DNA of 63,592 nucleotides. Source: CAYZXU01 sp964482535 (lineage in GTDB: Bacteria > Desulfobacterota > Desulfobacteria > Desulfobacterales > BuS5). The translations under genes were made by a program, and so were the position numbers. Positions 35,069 to 44,728 of this stretch are shown here, piece by piece. The stretch spans positions 1 through 63,592 of the forward strand of contig CAYZXU010000001.1 of the NCBI GenBank assembly GCA_964482535.1. Direction: 5' to 3'. The first letter of the stretch is position 1; each line of letters begins with the position of its first letter. The notes beneath the pieces are model-generated. The model saw only the letters and a list, made by a program, of their open reading frames with translations, made no database searches and was not told where the DNA came from.

Positions 35069-35896
35069 CTATAGCGGCTTTTGTCCTCTGCATGAAATAA
35101 CGGGTGTATAAGTAAAACGTCGCGGGTCTGAAAAAAAAATTTTAAACTCTTTTAAAAACTCTTCATACTCCCCATTATACTCCTCAAAGGCATAACCTGA
35201 ATTTTTTGCAGCTACTTCAACCTTCATCTCCCAGTTTACCCTGTCTTTTTCTTCAAGTTCTCCGAAAATCAGATGATGGGGATCAACAATAACATCAATA
35301 TTATTATAACCAAGATCATAAAGAAATGAATAAAGTTTTCTTCCAATATATGGGTCAAAGTCAGCTTCTGCTTCCAGCCTGTCCATTAATCCATTTATGC
35401 TTCTTTCCAGTCTTTTGGAAAGCCCGAAATGATTAAGGCAGTTGTAGTCAAGATCTATCAGACAGATAATTCCGCCTGGGTTCATAATGGTTGAAAGTTT
35501 TTTTACAATGTCAAAACTTTTTTTCCTGTGATATTCAAGGAAGAACCGCGTCCATATAAAGTCGAACATTCCCACTTCTTTAATCAGCGCTTCCTGGCTG
35601 TCAAAAAGTTCAAGAATATCCTGGCATATAAATTCAAGCCCCTTTACATGATAGTTATTCCTTGCATGTTTCAACCTTTTTTCAGAGCGGTCAACTCCAA
35701 CAACCCTGCCGCCTGGTGAAACGAGCTGATGAAGCAAAAATGTGGTCTTGCCTGATCCAAACCCGATATCTGCAACACGCATTCCCTGCTTTATACCCGC
35801 CCAAAGGGCCTGTTTTTTTACTGTATGGCTGTCTGTCTTTAAATCCAGACGATACGCTTCCCTGTCGCTTTCCATAATATATTCATTTTTTTTCAT
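35069..35896 (-). CDS. SAM-dependent methyltransferase (class I)
   Basis: This is a 275-residue protein with the class I motif I VADIGFGSGKTTFLLHQLV, acidic motif II GGRVVGVDRSEKRLKHARNN, motif III-like LEFICQDILEL and motif IV-like FDFIWTRFFLEY. The C-terminal region (YDLGYNNIDVIVDPHHLIFGE) fits a ubiE-like fold. The substrate is unknown. It is convergent with the PilZ gene, and neither neighbour clarifies its role. Confidence 0.8.
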   Translation of the reverse strand: MKKNEYIMESDREAYRLDLKTDSHTVKKQALWAGIKQGMRVADIGFGSGKTTFLLHQLVSPGGRVVGVDRSEKRLKHARNNYHVKGLEFICQDILELFDSQEALIKEVGMFDFIWTRFFLEYHRKKSFDIVKKLSTIMNPGGIICLIDLDYNCLNHFGLSKRLERSINGLMDRLEAEADFDPYIGRKLYSFLYDLGYNNIDVIVDPHHLIFGELEEKDRVNWEMKVEVAAKNSGYAFEEYNGEYEEFLKEFKIFFSDPRRFTYTPVISCRGQKPL

Positions 35897-35926
35897 AATT
35901 AGGCTGACTTCTCCCCCATACGGATA

Positions 35927-36589
35927 TTATAAAAATCTGCCAAGAATCTTTTGACCCTGAAGGGTTAAAGATAAACAGAGTCTGTTTTTTTCATTTAATT
36001 TTTGTGTAATAACTCCTCTGGCCATTAATGAAGAGAGCTCTTCATTTACCGTTTCTTCGGGCAGACCTGTTTTCTTTAAAATATCGGACAAAGCATGTTC
36101 ATCATCTTCCCGGGCAAACACCTTTAAAATTTTCAGAGTATCATCGGACAAGCCTAACACAGGGGATTTATCATTTTCAGGTTCCATAAAATCAGATTTC
36201 GGCCCAATCTTCGCTTTGCCGGGAGGTTTACCAAGTACGGCTGTTTCTCTTTGCAAGGGGCTGATATAAATTTTTCCAATAAATCCGGATAAAAAAAATG
36301 CTGATATAATACATATCCCTGTAAAAACATAGAGATTGACAGGTTTTATGCGTGCGTCTTCAAGGAGGCTGCTTGAAAAAATATTGAGTAAAAAAGGGAC
36401 AGTAAAAGATGCGGCAATACCTATGAATATATAACCAAAAATATTTTTGGGCTTTGGATTTTTATGCTCTGATGCCGCACAATAGTTTGCCGCACCGCCG
36501 ATTATTCCGGCAAAAACCATGACACAAAACAAAACAGACATGTAACTGTCGATAAACTTCGTAATCTGCAATAAAATTCCTTTAATCAT
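35927..36589 (-). CDS. Membrane protein with C-terminal winged-helix domain
   Basis: This 220-residue protein has three predicted membrane helices: YMSVLFCVMVFAGIIGGAANY, IFGYIFIGIAASFTVPFLLNIF and VFTGICIISAFFLSGFIGKIYI. The GGAANY and FIGIAASFTVPFLLN patterns resemble the small 3TM domain found beside YEATS-like sensor proteins. A linker leads to a winged helix (TLKILKVFAREDDEHALSDILKKTGLPEETVNEELSSLMARGVI). The ATG at 36589 is preferred because it overlaps the upstream stop by 8 bp. It is the last gene of a three-gene operon with a histidine kinase. Confidence 0.65.
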   Translation of the reverse strand: MIKGILLQITKFIDSYMSVLFCVMVFAGIIGGAANYCAASEHKNPKPKNIFGYIFIGIAASFTVPFLLNIFSSSLLEDARIKPVNLYVFTGICIISAFFLSGFIGKIYISPLQRETAVLGKPPGKAKIGPKSDFMEPENDKSPVLGLSDDTLKILKVFAREDDEHALSDILKKTGLPEETVNEELSSLMARGVITQKLNEKNRLCLSLTLQGQKILGRFL

Positions 36590-37301
36590 TCGGACTAATC
36601 CAGAGTTCAAGCTGCCCTGCGGCAATATCCGGATAAGCTCTCCCAAGATAAACAACTTTTAAGTTTAAATCCTTCCCCGTCCCGCCAATAAAATCACGGA
36701 CATCCTTTTTTAATTCAAAAGCCGCACCCCTGTCGTTATTATTAAAGTAGCGGATATCATTATTTTCAAACTTCACGTACTGAATTGCACCCATACTATA
36801 ACCTTTTTTTGCTAAAAAATGATAAAGGTTTCCTGCAACTTCCTGATTGTTTTTTTTTTTGCTGCAATGAATATATACCCTGTATTTTCCATAATTATTT
36901 TTTTGACATTCTTTTGAAACAGGGCGAATCTTTTCCTGCCCCTTATCTAAGCCGTTAAGCCCCAATGCATCCATATGCAGAATATCGGTTTGATTTAATA
37001 TCGTTTTGGTATGTTCGGTCAGGCTGCTTATTTTTAAATCAATCTCTTTGAGCTTTTTAATCGTCTCATCATACTTTTTTATTCTATCTTCACAGACAAA
37101 CTGTTTTTTTTCATTATGATTAAAAATATAAATCGCAAAAAAAGCTGAGAAACATCCACCTATTATTAAACCGGCAGCCAGGGCAAAGATATAATATCGT
37201 CTAATGTTATAGTTATCGACTGCTCTTGTTAAAGCTTTAATTAAAAGTCTGACTTCAGTTTGTGAAATATCAGCCGCCGATTCTCTATCATCCGTTTCCA
37301 T
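36582..37301 (-). CDS. Single-pass membrane protein with a LytR_C-like domain
   Basis: This 239-residue protein has one membrane helix (YIFALAAGLIIGGCFSAFFAIYIF), a coiled-coil-like region (DRIKKYDETIKKLKEIDLKIS) and a C-terminal alpha/beta domain: YRVYIHCSKKKNNQEVAGNLYHFLAKKGY, then IRYFNNNDRGAAFELKKDV, then LELWIS. The pattern resembles LytR_C-like domains that handle sub-periplasmic or ligand roles. It overlaps the kinase gene by 14 bp and the next gene by 8, so all three are one operon. Function unknown. Confidence 0.6.
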   Translation of the reverse strand: METDDRESAADISQTEVRLLIKALTRAVDNYNIRRYYIFALAAGLIIGGCFSAFFAIYIFNHNEKKQFVCEDRIKKYDETIKKLKEIDLKISSLTEHTKTILNQTDILHMDALGLNGLDKGQEKIRPVSKECQKNNYGKYRVYIHCSKKKNNQEVAGNLYHFLAKKGYSMGAIQYVKFENNDIRYFNNNDRGAAFELKKDVRDFIGGTGKDLNLKVVYLGRAYPDIAAGQLELWISPND

Positions 37302-40176
37302 CCAGTTGATTCCTTATAGCGAGACCGATTTTTTCAATCATATAGGGTTTTTTTAAATAAGCGCCTGCACCAAGTCTCTGAGCCTCTTTAATACGTCCGG
37401 TTTCAGAGAACCCGCTTGCAATTATTACCTTTTGTTCCGGTTTAATCCCTATGATCTTTTTGTATGTGTCAAGGCCGTCCATGCCTGCCCCCATAATCAT
37501 ATCCAGCACAATCAAATCAGCCTCTTTCTTTTTTAAATATTCAACAGCTTCTTCACCGCTTGAGACAGTTGCAACATTATAGCCTAATTTATCCAGCATT
37601 ACTGAAGCTATTTCCCTTTGCTCCTTCACATCATCCACCACAAGTATGTTTTCTCCCCTTCCCTTATAGTCTTCAAGAGTTAACTGAATTCTGTGGGCAA
37701 TTTTCTCCTGTCGTGTTACAGGAAAAAACAATGTAAATGTAGAACCTGACCCTTGTGTACTCTTAATATCAATATAACCATTATGGTCTTTTACCGTACC
37801 CCATACAACTGCCATTCCCAGACCCGTCCCGCTTCTTCCCATTATCTTGTTTGTATAAAAGGGCTCAAATATCCTGTCCATTACCTCTTGGGAAATACCT
37901 GTGCCTGTGTCCGATATTTCAAAAATAACATAATCGCCCTCTTTTACATCATCATAGCCCCGAACATAGCTGTCAATATACTGGTTTTTCGTTGAAAGAA
38001 AAATTCTGCCTCCGTCAGGCATGGCCTCTGCGGCATTATAAAGCAAATTCATAACAATTTTAGACAGATGAACCGGAGAGCCTGAAATATTTAACAGATT
38101 CGGTTCAAAGTCTGTTTCCACTTCAAGCCACGCATAGTACTCTTTAAGCTTTTCATGTTCGGGACCTTGTAAATATTCGGTTATAACATCGTTTATATTT
38201 ACTGCCTCCATGGCCACAACGCCTCTTCTAGCCATTGTCAATAGATCCTGAACAATTGCAGCGGCCCTTTCTCCTGATTTTTGTATTGTCAACATCGGTT
38301 TTCTTAATGGATCATCTTCGGGGATATCCAGCAGCAGCAACTCAGGATAGCTAACTATCCCTGAAAGTATATTATTAAGGTCGTGCGCGACTCCGCCTGC
38401 CAGTGTGCCAATGGCTTCCATTTTCTGTGACCTCTGGAGTTTTTTTTCCAGAGAATTTTTTTCTTCTTCAGCTTTTTTAATTTCTGTAATATCGTTGCCA
38501 ATGCAAAGCAGTTCAGTAAACCTGCCCTCCTCGTTGAACTCAGGCTTAAAAGTCCATGCGATATATGCTTTTTCATTATTGTTAAGCTTAATTATAAATT
38601 CTGAAGCATATGGAATGTCGGGATTCAATTTAAGGCTGGAAATCAGTTCAGCAATATTCCGATAGGTCTCTTTAGAACCGCGCAAAATTGTGTCCTTAAC
38701 ACTCTTGCCTATAATTTCATCTTCCGTATAACCGAACAGCTTTTGTGCAAATTCGTTAAAAAAAATAATCTTCCCGCTAATATCACAGCTCATAATAATG
38801 CTGTTTGCATTCTCCACAAGCTGTCTGTAATTTTTTTCACTTTCATGAAGTCTCTGAAAAGCCCTGGCATTCATGATGCTGATTGCAGTATGTGAAGCCA
38901 CTCCCATCAGTATATTTATATCTATCTGAGTCAATGACCTTTTTGATTTCACATTATCAACGGCAAAAATACCGAGGGACTTTTTTTCATAAATAATGGG
39001 AATAGATATAAGAGATCTGACATTAAGTTTTTTAGCAAGGGAAAGGCTTCTTTCTGAAAAGTTTTTTCCGTTTTCTGAAATATCATTTACAAGAAAAGGT
39101 TTCCGCTTCTTATAGGAGAGTACAAAGATTCCTTTTGAATCGGCTCTGTCAAGGTGAAATTCAGTCTCCCTTAAAAGGGTTTTTTCGTCTTCTGTATAAC
39201 CATACCCGCAGGAAAAGCGCAGCCTGTCTTCAGTCTTATTTGCAAACATGATAAGACCGCGATCAAAATCAAGCCGCCTTTCCGTAATCCGCATTACTGT
39301 TTTTAAAAGCTTCTCAAGGTTTAAAATACTCGAAGTGGCCTGACCTATTTCCTGAATCAACAAAGCGTTATTGTTGCGGGTATTCATCTCTTCGATTAAA
39401 ACCCGCGCTGCATCTCCCTGGGTTTCAACAGTTTTAGACAGCTCCCTTTTTGCCACATTCTCAACATACAAAGAAAATATCAGTATTATAAATGAATATG
39501 ATGTAAAAAAATAGAGCCACGGTTTTACAGAAAGGATAAAAAAAGAAGGAATAAAACCTATTATGCCTGTCAAAATTGCAAAATTGCGTACCCTTTTAAG
39601 CAAGGTTGAGGGAGTCTTATCCCAGCTTATTATATATCTGCAGCATTTGCCACCCCTATGAAAACATTCAGGATGCTCAATTTCAGCAAATTTGTTGGTA
39701 AAAAGTTTTGCCAGGGATTCAAAAGTCCCAAGCCTGTTATCACATTGATAAGGTTTTTCATTTACACCCGGTCTGGGCGTGGAGATTACTTCTACTTTAT
39801 TGGATTTAATTTTTTTTGTTTTAACATCAGCCCCGCGGCTCATGGCAGTGTATACTTTGCCGAGAAGCATATAGACTGTGCCAAGACTCAGCAGACCCAG
39901 TGTATACTGCTGCAAAACGCCTGCCGCACCTGAAGGTATGGTGAAACGACCGGCGCCCCTTGCGATATCCAGATTGCCGGTTGATAGAAGCATAATTTCA
40001 TGAAACCTGTCAACCTGCACCTGGGTGAACCAGCAGGTGGAGTCATTAACCTCATATCTGTTTATTCCTGCATATTCCAGGATCTGATCAATACTCTTAT
40101 CAGGGTAATATCTTTTTATATATTCCAGATGTACTTTAATTATCCTGCTGTTATAAAGCAGTTTTTCGTCATTCAT
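37288..40176 (-). CDS. Hybrid histidine kinase with N-terminal sensor, GAF, PAS and receiver domains
   Basis: This 962-residue protein starts with a sensor region of about 190 residues ending HPECFHRGGKCCRYIISW, a Cys-rich 4-vinyl-reductase-like signature. Two membrane helices follow (about 197-240), then GAF (about 275-425), PAS (about 445-560), HisKA with phosphoacceptor His598 in GGVAHDLNN, and HATPase with NLLYNAAEAMPDGG and GTGLGMAVV. A C-terminal receiver follows with phosphoacceptor Asp892 in IVLDMIM. It heads an operon with a single-pass protein and a membrane winged-helix protein, hinting at one signalling unit. The signal is unknown. Confidence 0.85.
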   Translation of the reverse strand: MNDEKLLYNSRIIKVHLEYIKRYYPDKSIDQILEYAGINRYEVNDSTCWFTQVQVDRFHEIMLLSTGNLDIARGAGRFTIPSGAAGVLQQYTLGLLSLGTVYMLLGKVYTAMSRGADVKTKKIKSNKVEVISTPRPGVNEKPYQCDNRLGTFESLAKLFTNKFAEIEHPECFHRGGKCCRYIISWDKTPSTLLKRVRNFAILTGIIGFIPSFFILSVKPWLYFFTSYSFIILIFSLYVENVAKRELSKTVETQGDAARVLIEEMNTRNNNALLIQEIGQATSSILNLEKLLKTVMRITERRLDFDRGLIMFANKTEDRLRFSCGYGYTEDEKTLLRETEFHLDRADSKGIFVLSYKKRKPFLVNDISENGKNFSERSLSLAKKLNVRSLISIPIIYEKKSLGIFAVDNVKSKRSLTQIDINILMGVASHTAISIMNARAFQRLHESEKNYRQLVENANSIIMSCDISGKIIFFNEFAQKLFGYTEDEIIGKSVKDTILRGSKETYRNIAELISSLKLNPDIPYASEFIIKLNNNEKAYIAWTFKPEFNEEGRFTELLCIGNDITEIKKAEEEKNSLEKKLQRSQKMEAIGTLAGGVAHDLNNILSGIVSYPELLLLDIPEDDPLRKPMLTIQKSGERAAAIVQDLLTMARRGVVAMEAVNINDVITEYLQGPEHEKLKEYYAWLEVETDFEPNLLNISGSPVHLSKIVMNLLYNAAEAMPDGGRIFLSTKNQYIDSYVRGYDDVKEGDYVIFEISDTGTGISQEVMDRIFEPFYTNKIMGRSGTGLGMAVVWGTVKDHNGYIDIKSTQGSGSTFTLFFPVTRQEKIAHRIQLTLEDYKGRGENILVVDDVKEQREIASVMLDKLGYNVATVSSGEEAVEYLKKKEADLIVLDMIMGAGMDGLDTYKKIIGIKPEQKVIIASGFSETGRIKEAQRLGAGAYLKKPYMIEKIGLAIRNQLDGNG

Positions 40177-40329
40177 TGGTCAAACAATTACCTGCTGAAT
40201 ATACCACATCTTAAAATTATAGTTTTTTATATTTACCAGCCACTGAATATATATTAAAAACATATTTAGTGCAACATCTTATAAGCATAAAACTATAACT
40301 TTTGACGCTGGGTGGTCAATCCCCTCTTA

Positions 40330-40358
40330 TTGACATTTATTTGGTTTTTTGATATATG
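40330..40358 (+). promoter_or_regulatory. Likely promoter of the citrate synthase gene
   Basis: TTGACA at 40330-40335 is a perfect -35 and TATATG at 40353-40358 a fair -10, with 17 bp spacing. It ends about 100 bp upstream of the gene start. Confidence 0.45.
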
Positions 40359-40454
40359 ACAAATAAATATTTTGGCAGGTTAATGCCTGTGGAATATTAT
40401 TCATCCATAAAGACCAAAATCATTAAAAAAAAGTATTAAAAAAGAGGTGTCAGT

Positions 40455-41750
40455 ATGACTGAACATGTGAAAATGATTTACAAGGGACAAACACTGGAAT
40501 TTCCAATTATTGTTGGGACTGAAAATGAAAAAGGAATTGATATATCCAGGCTGCGAAGTCAAACCGGGCTGATTACACTGGATCCCGGATTTGGAAATAC
40601 AGGAAGCTGCAAAAGTGAAATAACATATATGGACGGCGAAAAGGGGATACTGCGCAATCGTGGCATTCCTATCCAACTGCTGGCAAAACACTCAACCTTT
40701 GTTGAGACGACATATCTTCTGGTTCATGGGGAACTTCCCACAAGAAAGGAACTTGCTAAATTTTCCAAGCTATTGACCCAGCACTCTCTTGTTCATGAAG
40801 ATATGCATATTTTTTTTCAAAACTTCCCCAGAGCATCACACCCCATGGGAATTTTATCCTCAATGGTTAATGCTCTTAATGCTTTTTATCCTGAAATTCA
40901 AAAGGACTCTACTGAAGATGTTAACGACATAGACATAACGGTAACGCGTCTTCTTGCCAAAATCAGAACACTTGCAGCCATGTCCTTTAATATTTCCAGG
41001 GGGCACAAGGTGGTTTATCCAAGACCGGATCTTTCATATTGTGCAAATTTTTTAAATATGATGTTTGATTCTCCGGTTGCTCCTTATGAGATTGATGAAG
41101 AAGTGGTCAGAGCGCTTAATATTTTTTGGATTCTTCATGCAGACCACGAGCAAAACTGTTCCACATCGACCGTAAGGCTTGTGGGCAGCGGCATGGTGAA
41201 TCTTTATTCAGCTATTTCAGCGGGCATAGCAGCTCTTTGGGGACCATTGCACGGAGGCGCAAATCAGGCTGTTATTGAAATGTTAAAAAACATAGTTTCA
41301 GGCGGCAGCAATATCGATAAGGTTATTGAAAGGGCTAAAGACAAAAATGATCCTTTCAGATTAATGGGGTTTGGTCACCGTGTTTATAAGACAAGTGATC
41401 CAAGGGCTAAAATAATTAAAAATGTATGTGATAATCTTCTTGAAAAATTAAACATTAGAGATCCTTTACTGGATGTTGCAAAAGAGCTCGAAGAAAAAGC
41501 TGTCCATGATAACTATTTTACAGAACATAATCTTTATCCTAATGTGGATTTCTACAGTGGTATTATTCTGCGGGCAATAGGCATTCCAACAAACATGTTT
41601 ACTGTAATGTTTGCCATAGGCAGACTGCCCGGCTGGATAGCCCAGTGGAAAGAGTATATGGATGACCCAAAAAAGAAACTTGGTCGTCCTCGCCAGATAT
41701 ATATGGGTCCTAATAAAACTGATTATATTCCGATAGATGAAAGGGGATAG
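40455..41750 (+). CDS. gltA: Citrate synthase
   Basis: This 431-residue protein joins oxaloacetate and acetyl-CoA. Landmarks are the catalytic HADHEQNCSTSTVRLVGS (His), GPLHGGANQAVIEML (second His) and FRLMGFGHRVYKTSDPRA with VDFYSGII (active-site Asp). The N-terminus, ITLDPGFGNTGSCKSEITYMDGEKGILRNRGIPI, is typical of the type II-like enzyme. A GAGGTG ribosome-binding site precedes the ATG. With the KorABCD oxidoreductase it supports an anaerobic TCA-type route in either direction. Confidence 0.94.
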   Translation: MTEHVKMIYKGQTLEFPIIVGTENEKGIDISRLRSQTGLITLDPGFGNTGSCKSEITYMDGEKGILRNRGIPIQLLAKHSTFVETTYLLVHGELPTRKELAKFSKLLTQHSLVHEDMHIFFQNFPRASHPMGILSSMVNALNAFYPEIQKDSTEDVNDIDITVTRLLAKIRTLAAMSFNISRGHKVVYPRPDLSYCANFLNMMFDSPVAPYEIDEEVVRALNIFWILHADHEQNCSTSTVRLVGSGMVNLYSAISAGIAALWGPLHGGANQAVIEMLKNIVSGGSNIDKVIERAKDKNDPFRLMGFGHRVYKTSDPRAKIIKNVCDNLLEKLNIRDPLLDVAKELEEKAVHDNYFTEHNLYPNVDFYSGIILRAIGIPTNMFTVMFAIGRLPGWIAQWKEYMDDPKKKLGRPRQIYMGPNKTDYIPIDERG

Positions 41751-41783
41751 CGAGCGATATCTTTCAGAAATTTACAAACTCAA

Positions 41784-42086
41784 TTAAAAAGAACCAAGGG
41801 GTCTTGTGAAAGTAAATTGAGCAGGCTCTTTCACAAGCTCTCTTGCAACGGTTTTTACATTTCCTCCCATAAATGAAACCGGAAGTGAAATAATAAAAAA
41901 AGCAGTTCCGGCAACTGTCCCCACTATTCCCGCAGGTCTTATTAACAGGAAATCAATAATTATTGTCCCTGCGCTAATCTCTTCTTCATGGGTATAAAAA
42001 TTTTCAACGGCAACCGCTTTGAAAGGCATTAATAAAAACATTATAACAACTAAAACAACTGTGCTTTTTTTTAATATACTGTGCAT
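41784..42086 (-). CDS. Small exported membrane protein of unknown function
   Basis: This 100-residue protein has a signal peptide (MHSILKKSTVVLVVIMFLLMPFKAVAV), then a hydrophobic segment IVGTVAGTAFFIISLPVSFMGGN and the C-terminal motif ELVKEPAQFTFTRPLGSF. The repeated pattern of an RPAG...GT...P.S..GGN core and FTF.RPLG tail is seen in small proteins of uncertain role in Gram-negative bacteria. I cannot assign a function. It is convergent with gltA and divergent from priA. Confidence 0.7.
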   Translation of the reverse strand: MHSILKKSTVVLVVIMFLLMPFKAVAVENFYTHEEEISAGTIIIDFLLIRPAGIVGTVAGTAFFIISLPVSFMGGNVKTVARELVKEPAQFTFTRPLGSF

Positions 42087-42213
42087 GTGACCCTCCCGAT
42101 AATTTTTTATTTAATAACCTTTGTTATTAATCGGCTTTTGACATAAAATCTTTAATATTGTAAAATATTATTTTTCTATTTATGTCAATAAAACTGATTG
42201 AATTTTTTAAAAG

Positions 42214-44655
42214 ATGATTGATCTGTTCGATTATATTGAAGTGGCAGTCGCCTTCCCTGTATATAAAACCTATACTTACAGTGTTGCTGAAAATTTTTCC
42301 ACTCCGCCGACTCCCGGCAAAAGAGTATTAGTCCCTTTTGGCAAAAGAAGGTTAACAGGGTATATCATAGGTCCCGCAGAAAATCCAAAAAAAAAAATTA
42401 AGCCGGTTATTGATATACTTGATGAAATACCGATTTTTTCTGAAACCATGGTGCCCTTTTTCAGGTGGATTTCAGATTATTATAAGTATCCCATTGGAGA
42501 AGTTATTAAAAGTGCTCTCCCTGGAGGGCTTAATATCAATGAGTTGACGCAGATCTCCATAACGAGAAAAGGGGAAAAAATATTTTCAAAAGATACAGCC
42601 GATACTGTTGAGAGTGAGATATTATCCCGTTTGCATAAAAAACCGTGTTATTTAAAAGACCTGTGCAAAAGTTTTAAAAAAGATATGCATAGCTCCGTTT
42701 TTCACAAGATGGAACAATCGGGCTGGATTATACAGGAAAAAAAACTGAAATCCGGGCGCACCCGCTATAAAATGGATAGATACTTAAAACTTAATCCAGC
42801 GTCTCCTCCCGCTGGCAAGCTTTCCGGGTCTAAAAAAAAAATAATAGATATTCTTAAGTCCAAATCCGAAGATATATCCTCTATCGAGCTTAATTATTTA
42901 GTATCAGGTGCATCCAGGCTTGCCAAATCCATGGAACGTGATGGATATATTTTAATTTTCAAAAAAAAAATTTACAGGGATCCTTTTGGAGAATCAATTG
43001 CGCCTGACACAATTCCTTTGCCCACCAGGGAGCAGGAAGAAGCAATTAAAAAAGTTTCAGAAGCTTGTAAAAATGGTTTTGCTGCTTTTCTTTTATCAGG
43101 TGTTACCGGAAGCGGAAAGACCGAAGTCTATATGCAGCTTGCTGCAGGGGTTATTGAAAGCGCACGGAGTGTACTGGTTCTTGTTCCTGAAATTGCTCTT
43201 ATTTCCCAGATTGAAAGAAGGTTCAGGGCTCGTTTTGGAGAGCGTGTTGCAGTACTCCACAGCGGTCTTACTGCAGGGGAGTACTATGATCAATGGATGC
43301 GTATTGTACGCAATGAAGTTGTCATAGGAATAGGCGCAAGGTCTGCCGTTTTTGCGCCATTTGCAGATATCGGTCTTATTATTGTGGATGAAGAGCATGA
43401 CTCTTCCTATAAGCAGGACAGGGGGCTTCATTATAATGCCAGGGATATGGCTGTTGTAAGGGCAAAGCTGAATTCCGGCGTTGTCCTGCTCGGCTCCGCC
43501 ACGCCCTCTATTCAGTCCTATTATAATGTGGTAACCGGAAAATTTTTTGGCGTAAGCTTAAAAGAGCGTGTTTTGTCAAGATCACTTCCTGAGGTCTCGG
43601 TGGTTGATTTGCGAAAGCGCAGGGATGACAAAGGTATTAAACGTTTTATAACCAAAGAACTTTTCATTGCAATGAAAAAAACCCTTGAACGGGGTGAACA
43701 GATTCTGCTTTTTTTAAACAGACGCGGTTTTGCAGGTTACTCTGTCTGTGCAGCGTGCGGCAGCGCAGTAAAATGCAAAAATTGTGATATATCTTTAACT
43801 CTACACCAGGCGGCAAATGCTTTTAAATGCCATTTTTGTGGATATTCCCGCTCTGCTGCTTTAAAATGTTCAACCTGCGGTTCATCTAATATCTATTCTC
43901 TCGGAGTGGGCACTGAAAAAATTGAGGAGGCTGTTAAAAACATTTTCCCCAATGCACATGTTGCAAGAATGGACCGTGATACAATAAAAAAAAAAGGCTC
44001 CATATTAAAAATCCTTAAGGGCTTAAAAAATAAAACAATAGATATTCTTGTGGGAACACAGATGATTGCAAAGGGGCATGACTATAATAACATAACCCTC
44101 GTTGGTATAATCTGTGCGGATCTTGGCCTTAATTTTCCTGATTTCAGAGCCGGAGAATATACCTTTCAGACCCTGGCCCAGGTCGCAGGAAGGGCAGGCA
44201 GAGGAGTTGCGCCGGGAAAAGTTATTTTACAGACATATAACCCAGAGCATTTCAGTATATTATCTGCAAAAGATCATGATTTTTTGTCTTTTTACAACAA
44301 AGAGGCAAATTTCAGGAAGATTCTGAAATATCCTCCGTTTTCAAAAATGATCCAGATTAAAATTTCAGGAAAAGACAAAAAAAAAACAGAACAGCTCGCA
44401 AGGAATATGTGTAAAGCCTGCAATGATTTGACAAAAAATGACAGGTATTTTTCCCAAAACGTGGAAATAATGGGACCCATTGAAGCTTTTATTTCCAGAG
44501 TTGCAAATAAGTACAGGTGGCAGATTTTATTGAAAAGCCCGAACACAGCGCCTCTTCATAAACTGGTAGAAAAATTGATGCATGAAAATTCAGGCATGTT
44601 TAATAAAAGAAATATTCATGTGATAGTTGATGTTGATCCTGTTTTTATGATGTAA
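42214..44655 (+). CDS. priA: Primosomal protein N' (replication restart helicase PriA)
   Basis: This 813-residue protein has an N-terminal 3' DNA-binding domain (VAVAFPVYKTYTYSV, then KRVLVPFGKRRLTGYI). The helicase part has Walker A LLSGVTGSGKTEVYMQLA, DEEH (GLIIVDEEHDSSYKQ), LLGSATPS, and GTEKIEEAV, VARMDRDT and ILVGTQMIAKGHDY. Zinc-binding Cys lie in CAACGSAVKCKNCDISLTLH and CHFCGYSRSAALKCSTCGS. It restarts collapsed forks. Its stop is 73 bp from the start of the selenoprotein candidate. Confidence 0.95.
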   Translation: MIDLFDYIEVAVAFPVYKTYTYSVAENFSTPPTPGKRVLVPFGKRRLTGYIIGPAENPKKKIKPVIDILDEIPIFSETMVPFFRWISDYYKYPIGEVIKSALPGGLNINELTQISITRKGEKIFSKDTADTVESEILSRLHKKPCYLKDLCKSFKKDMHSSVFHKMEQSGWIIQEKKLKSGRTRYKMDRYLKLNPASPPAGKLSGSKKKIIDILKSKSEDISSIELNYLVSGASRLAKSMERDGYILIFKKKIYRDPFGESIAPDTIPLPTREQEEAIKKVSEACKNGFAAFLLSGVTGSGKTEVYMQLAAGVIESARSVLVLVPEIALISQIERRFRARFGERVAVLHSGLTAGEYYDQWMRIVRNEVVIGIGARSAVFAPFADIGLIIVDEEHDSSYKQDRGLHYNARDMAVVRAKLNSGVVLLGSATPSIQSYYNVVTGKFFGVSLKERVLSRSLPEVSVVDLRKRRDDKGIKRFITKELFIAMKKTLERGEQILLFLNRRGFAGYSVCAACGSAVKCKNCDISLTLHQAANAFKCHFCGYSRSAALKCSTCGSSNIYSLGVGTEKIEEAVKNIFPNAHVARMDRDTIKKKGSILKILKGLKNKTIDILVGTQMIAKGHDYNNITLVGIICADLGLNFPDFRAGEYTFQTLAQVAGRAGRGVAPGKVILQTYNPEHFSILSAKDHDFLSFYNKEANFRKILKYPPFSKMIQIKISGKDKKKTEQLARNMCKACNDLTKNDRYFSQNVEIMGPIEAFISRVANKYRWQILLKSPNTAPLHKLVEKLMHENSGMFNKRNIHVIVDVDPVFMM

Positions 44656-44728
44656 TAATTTTCTTTTGACAAAATTTTTCATGGCTGTATTATTCAATTT
44701 TATTATTAAAGGATGGAGATTAATCAGA

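Noticed and set aside
37753..39933. Open frames antisense to the histidine kinase
   Set aside because: They have no family motifs and lie inside a well-supported gene.
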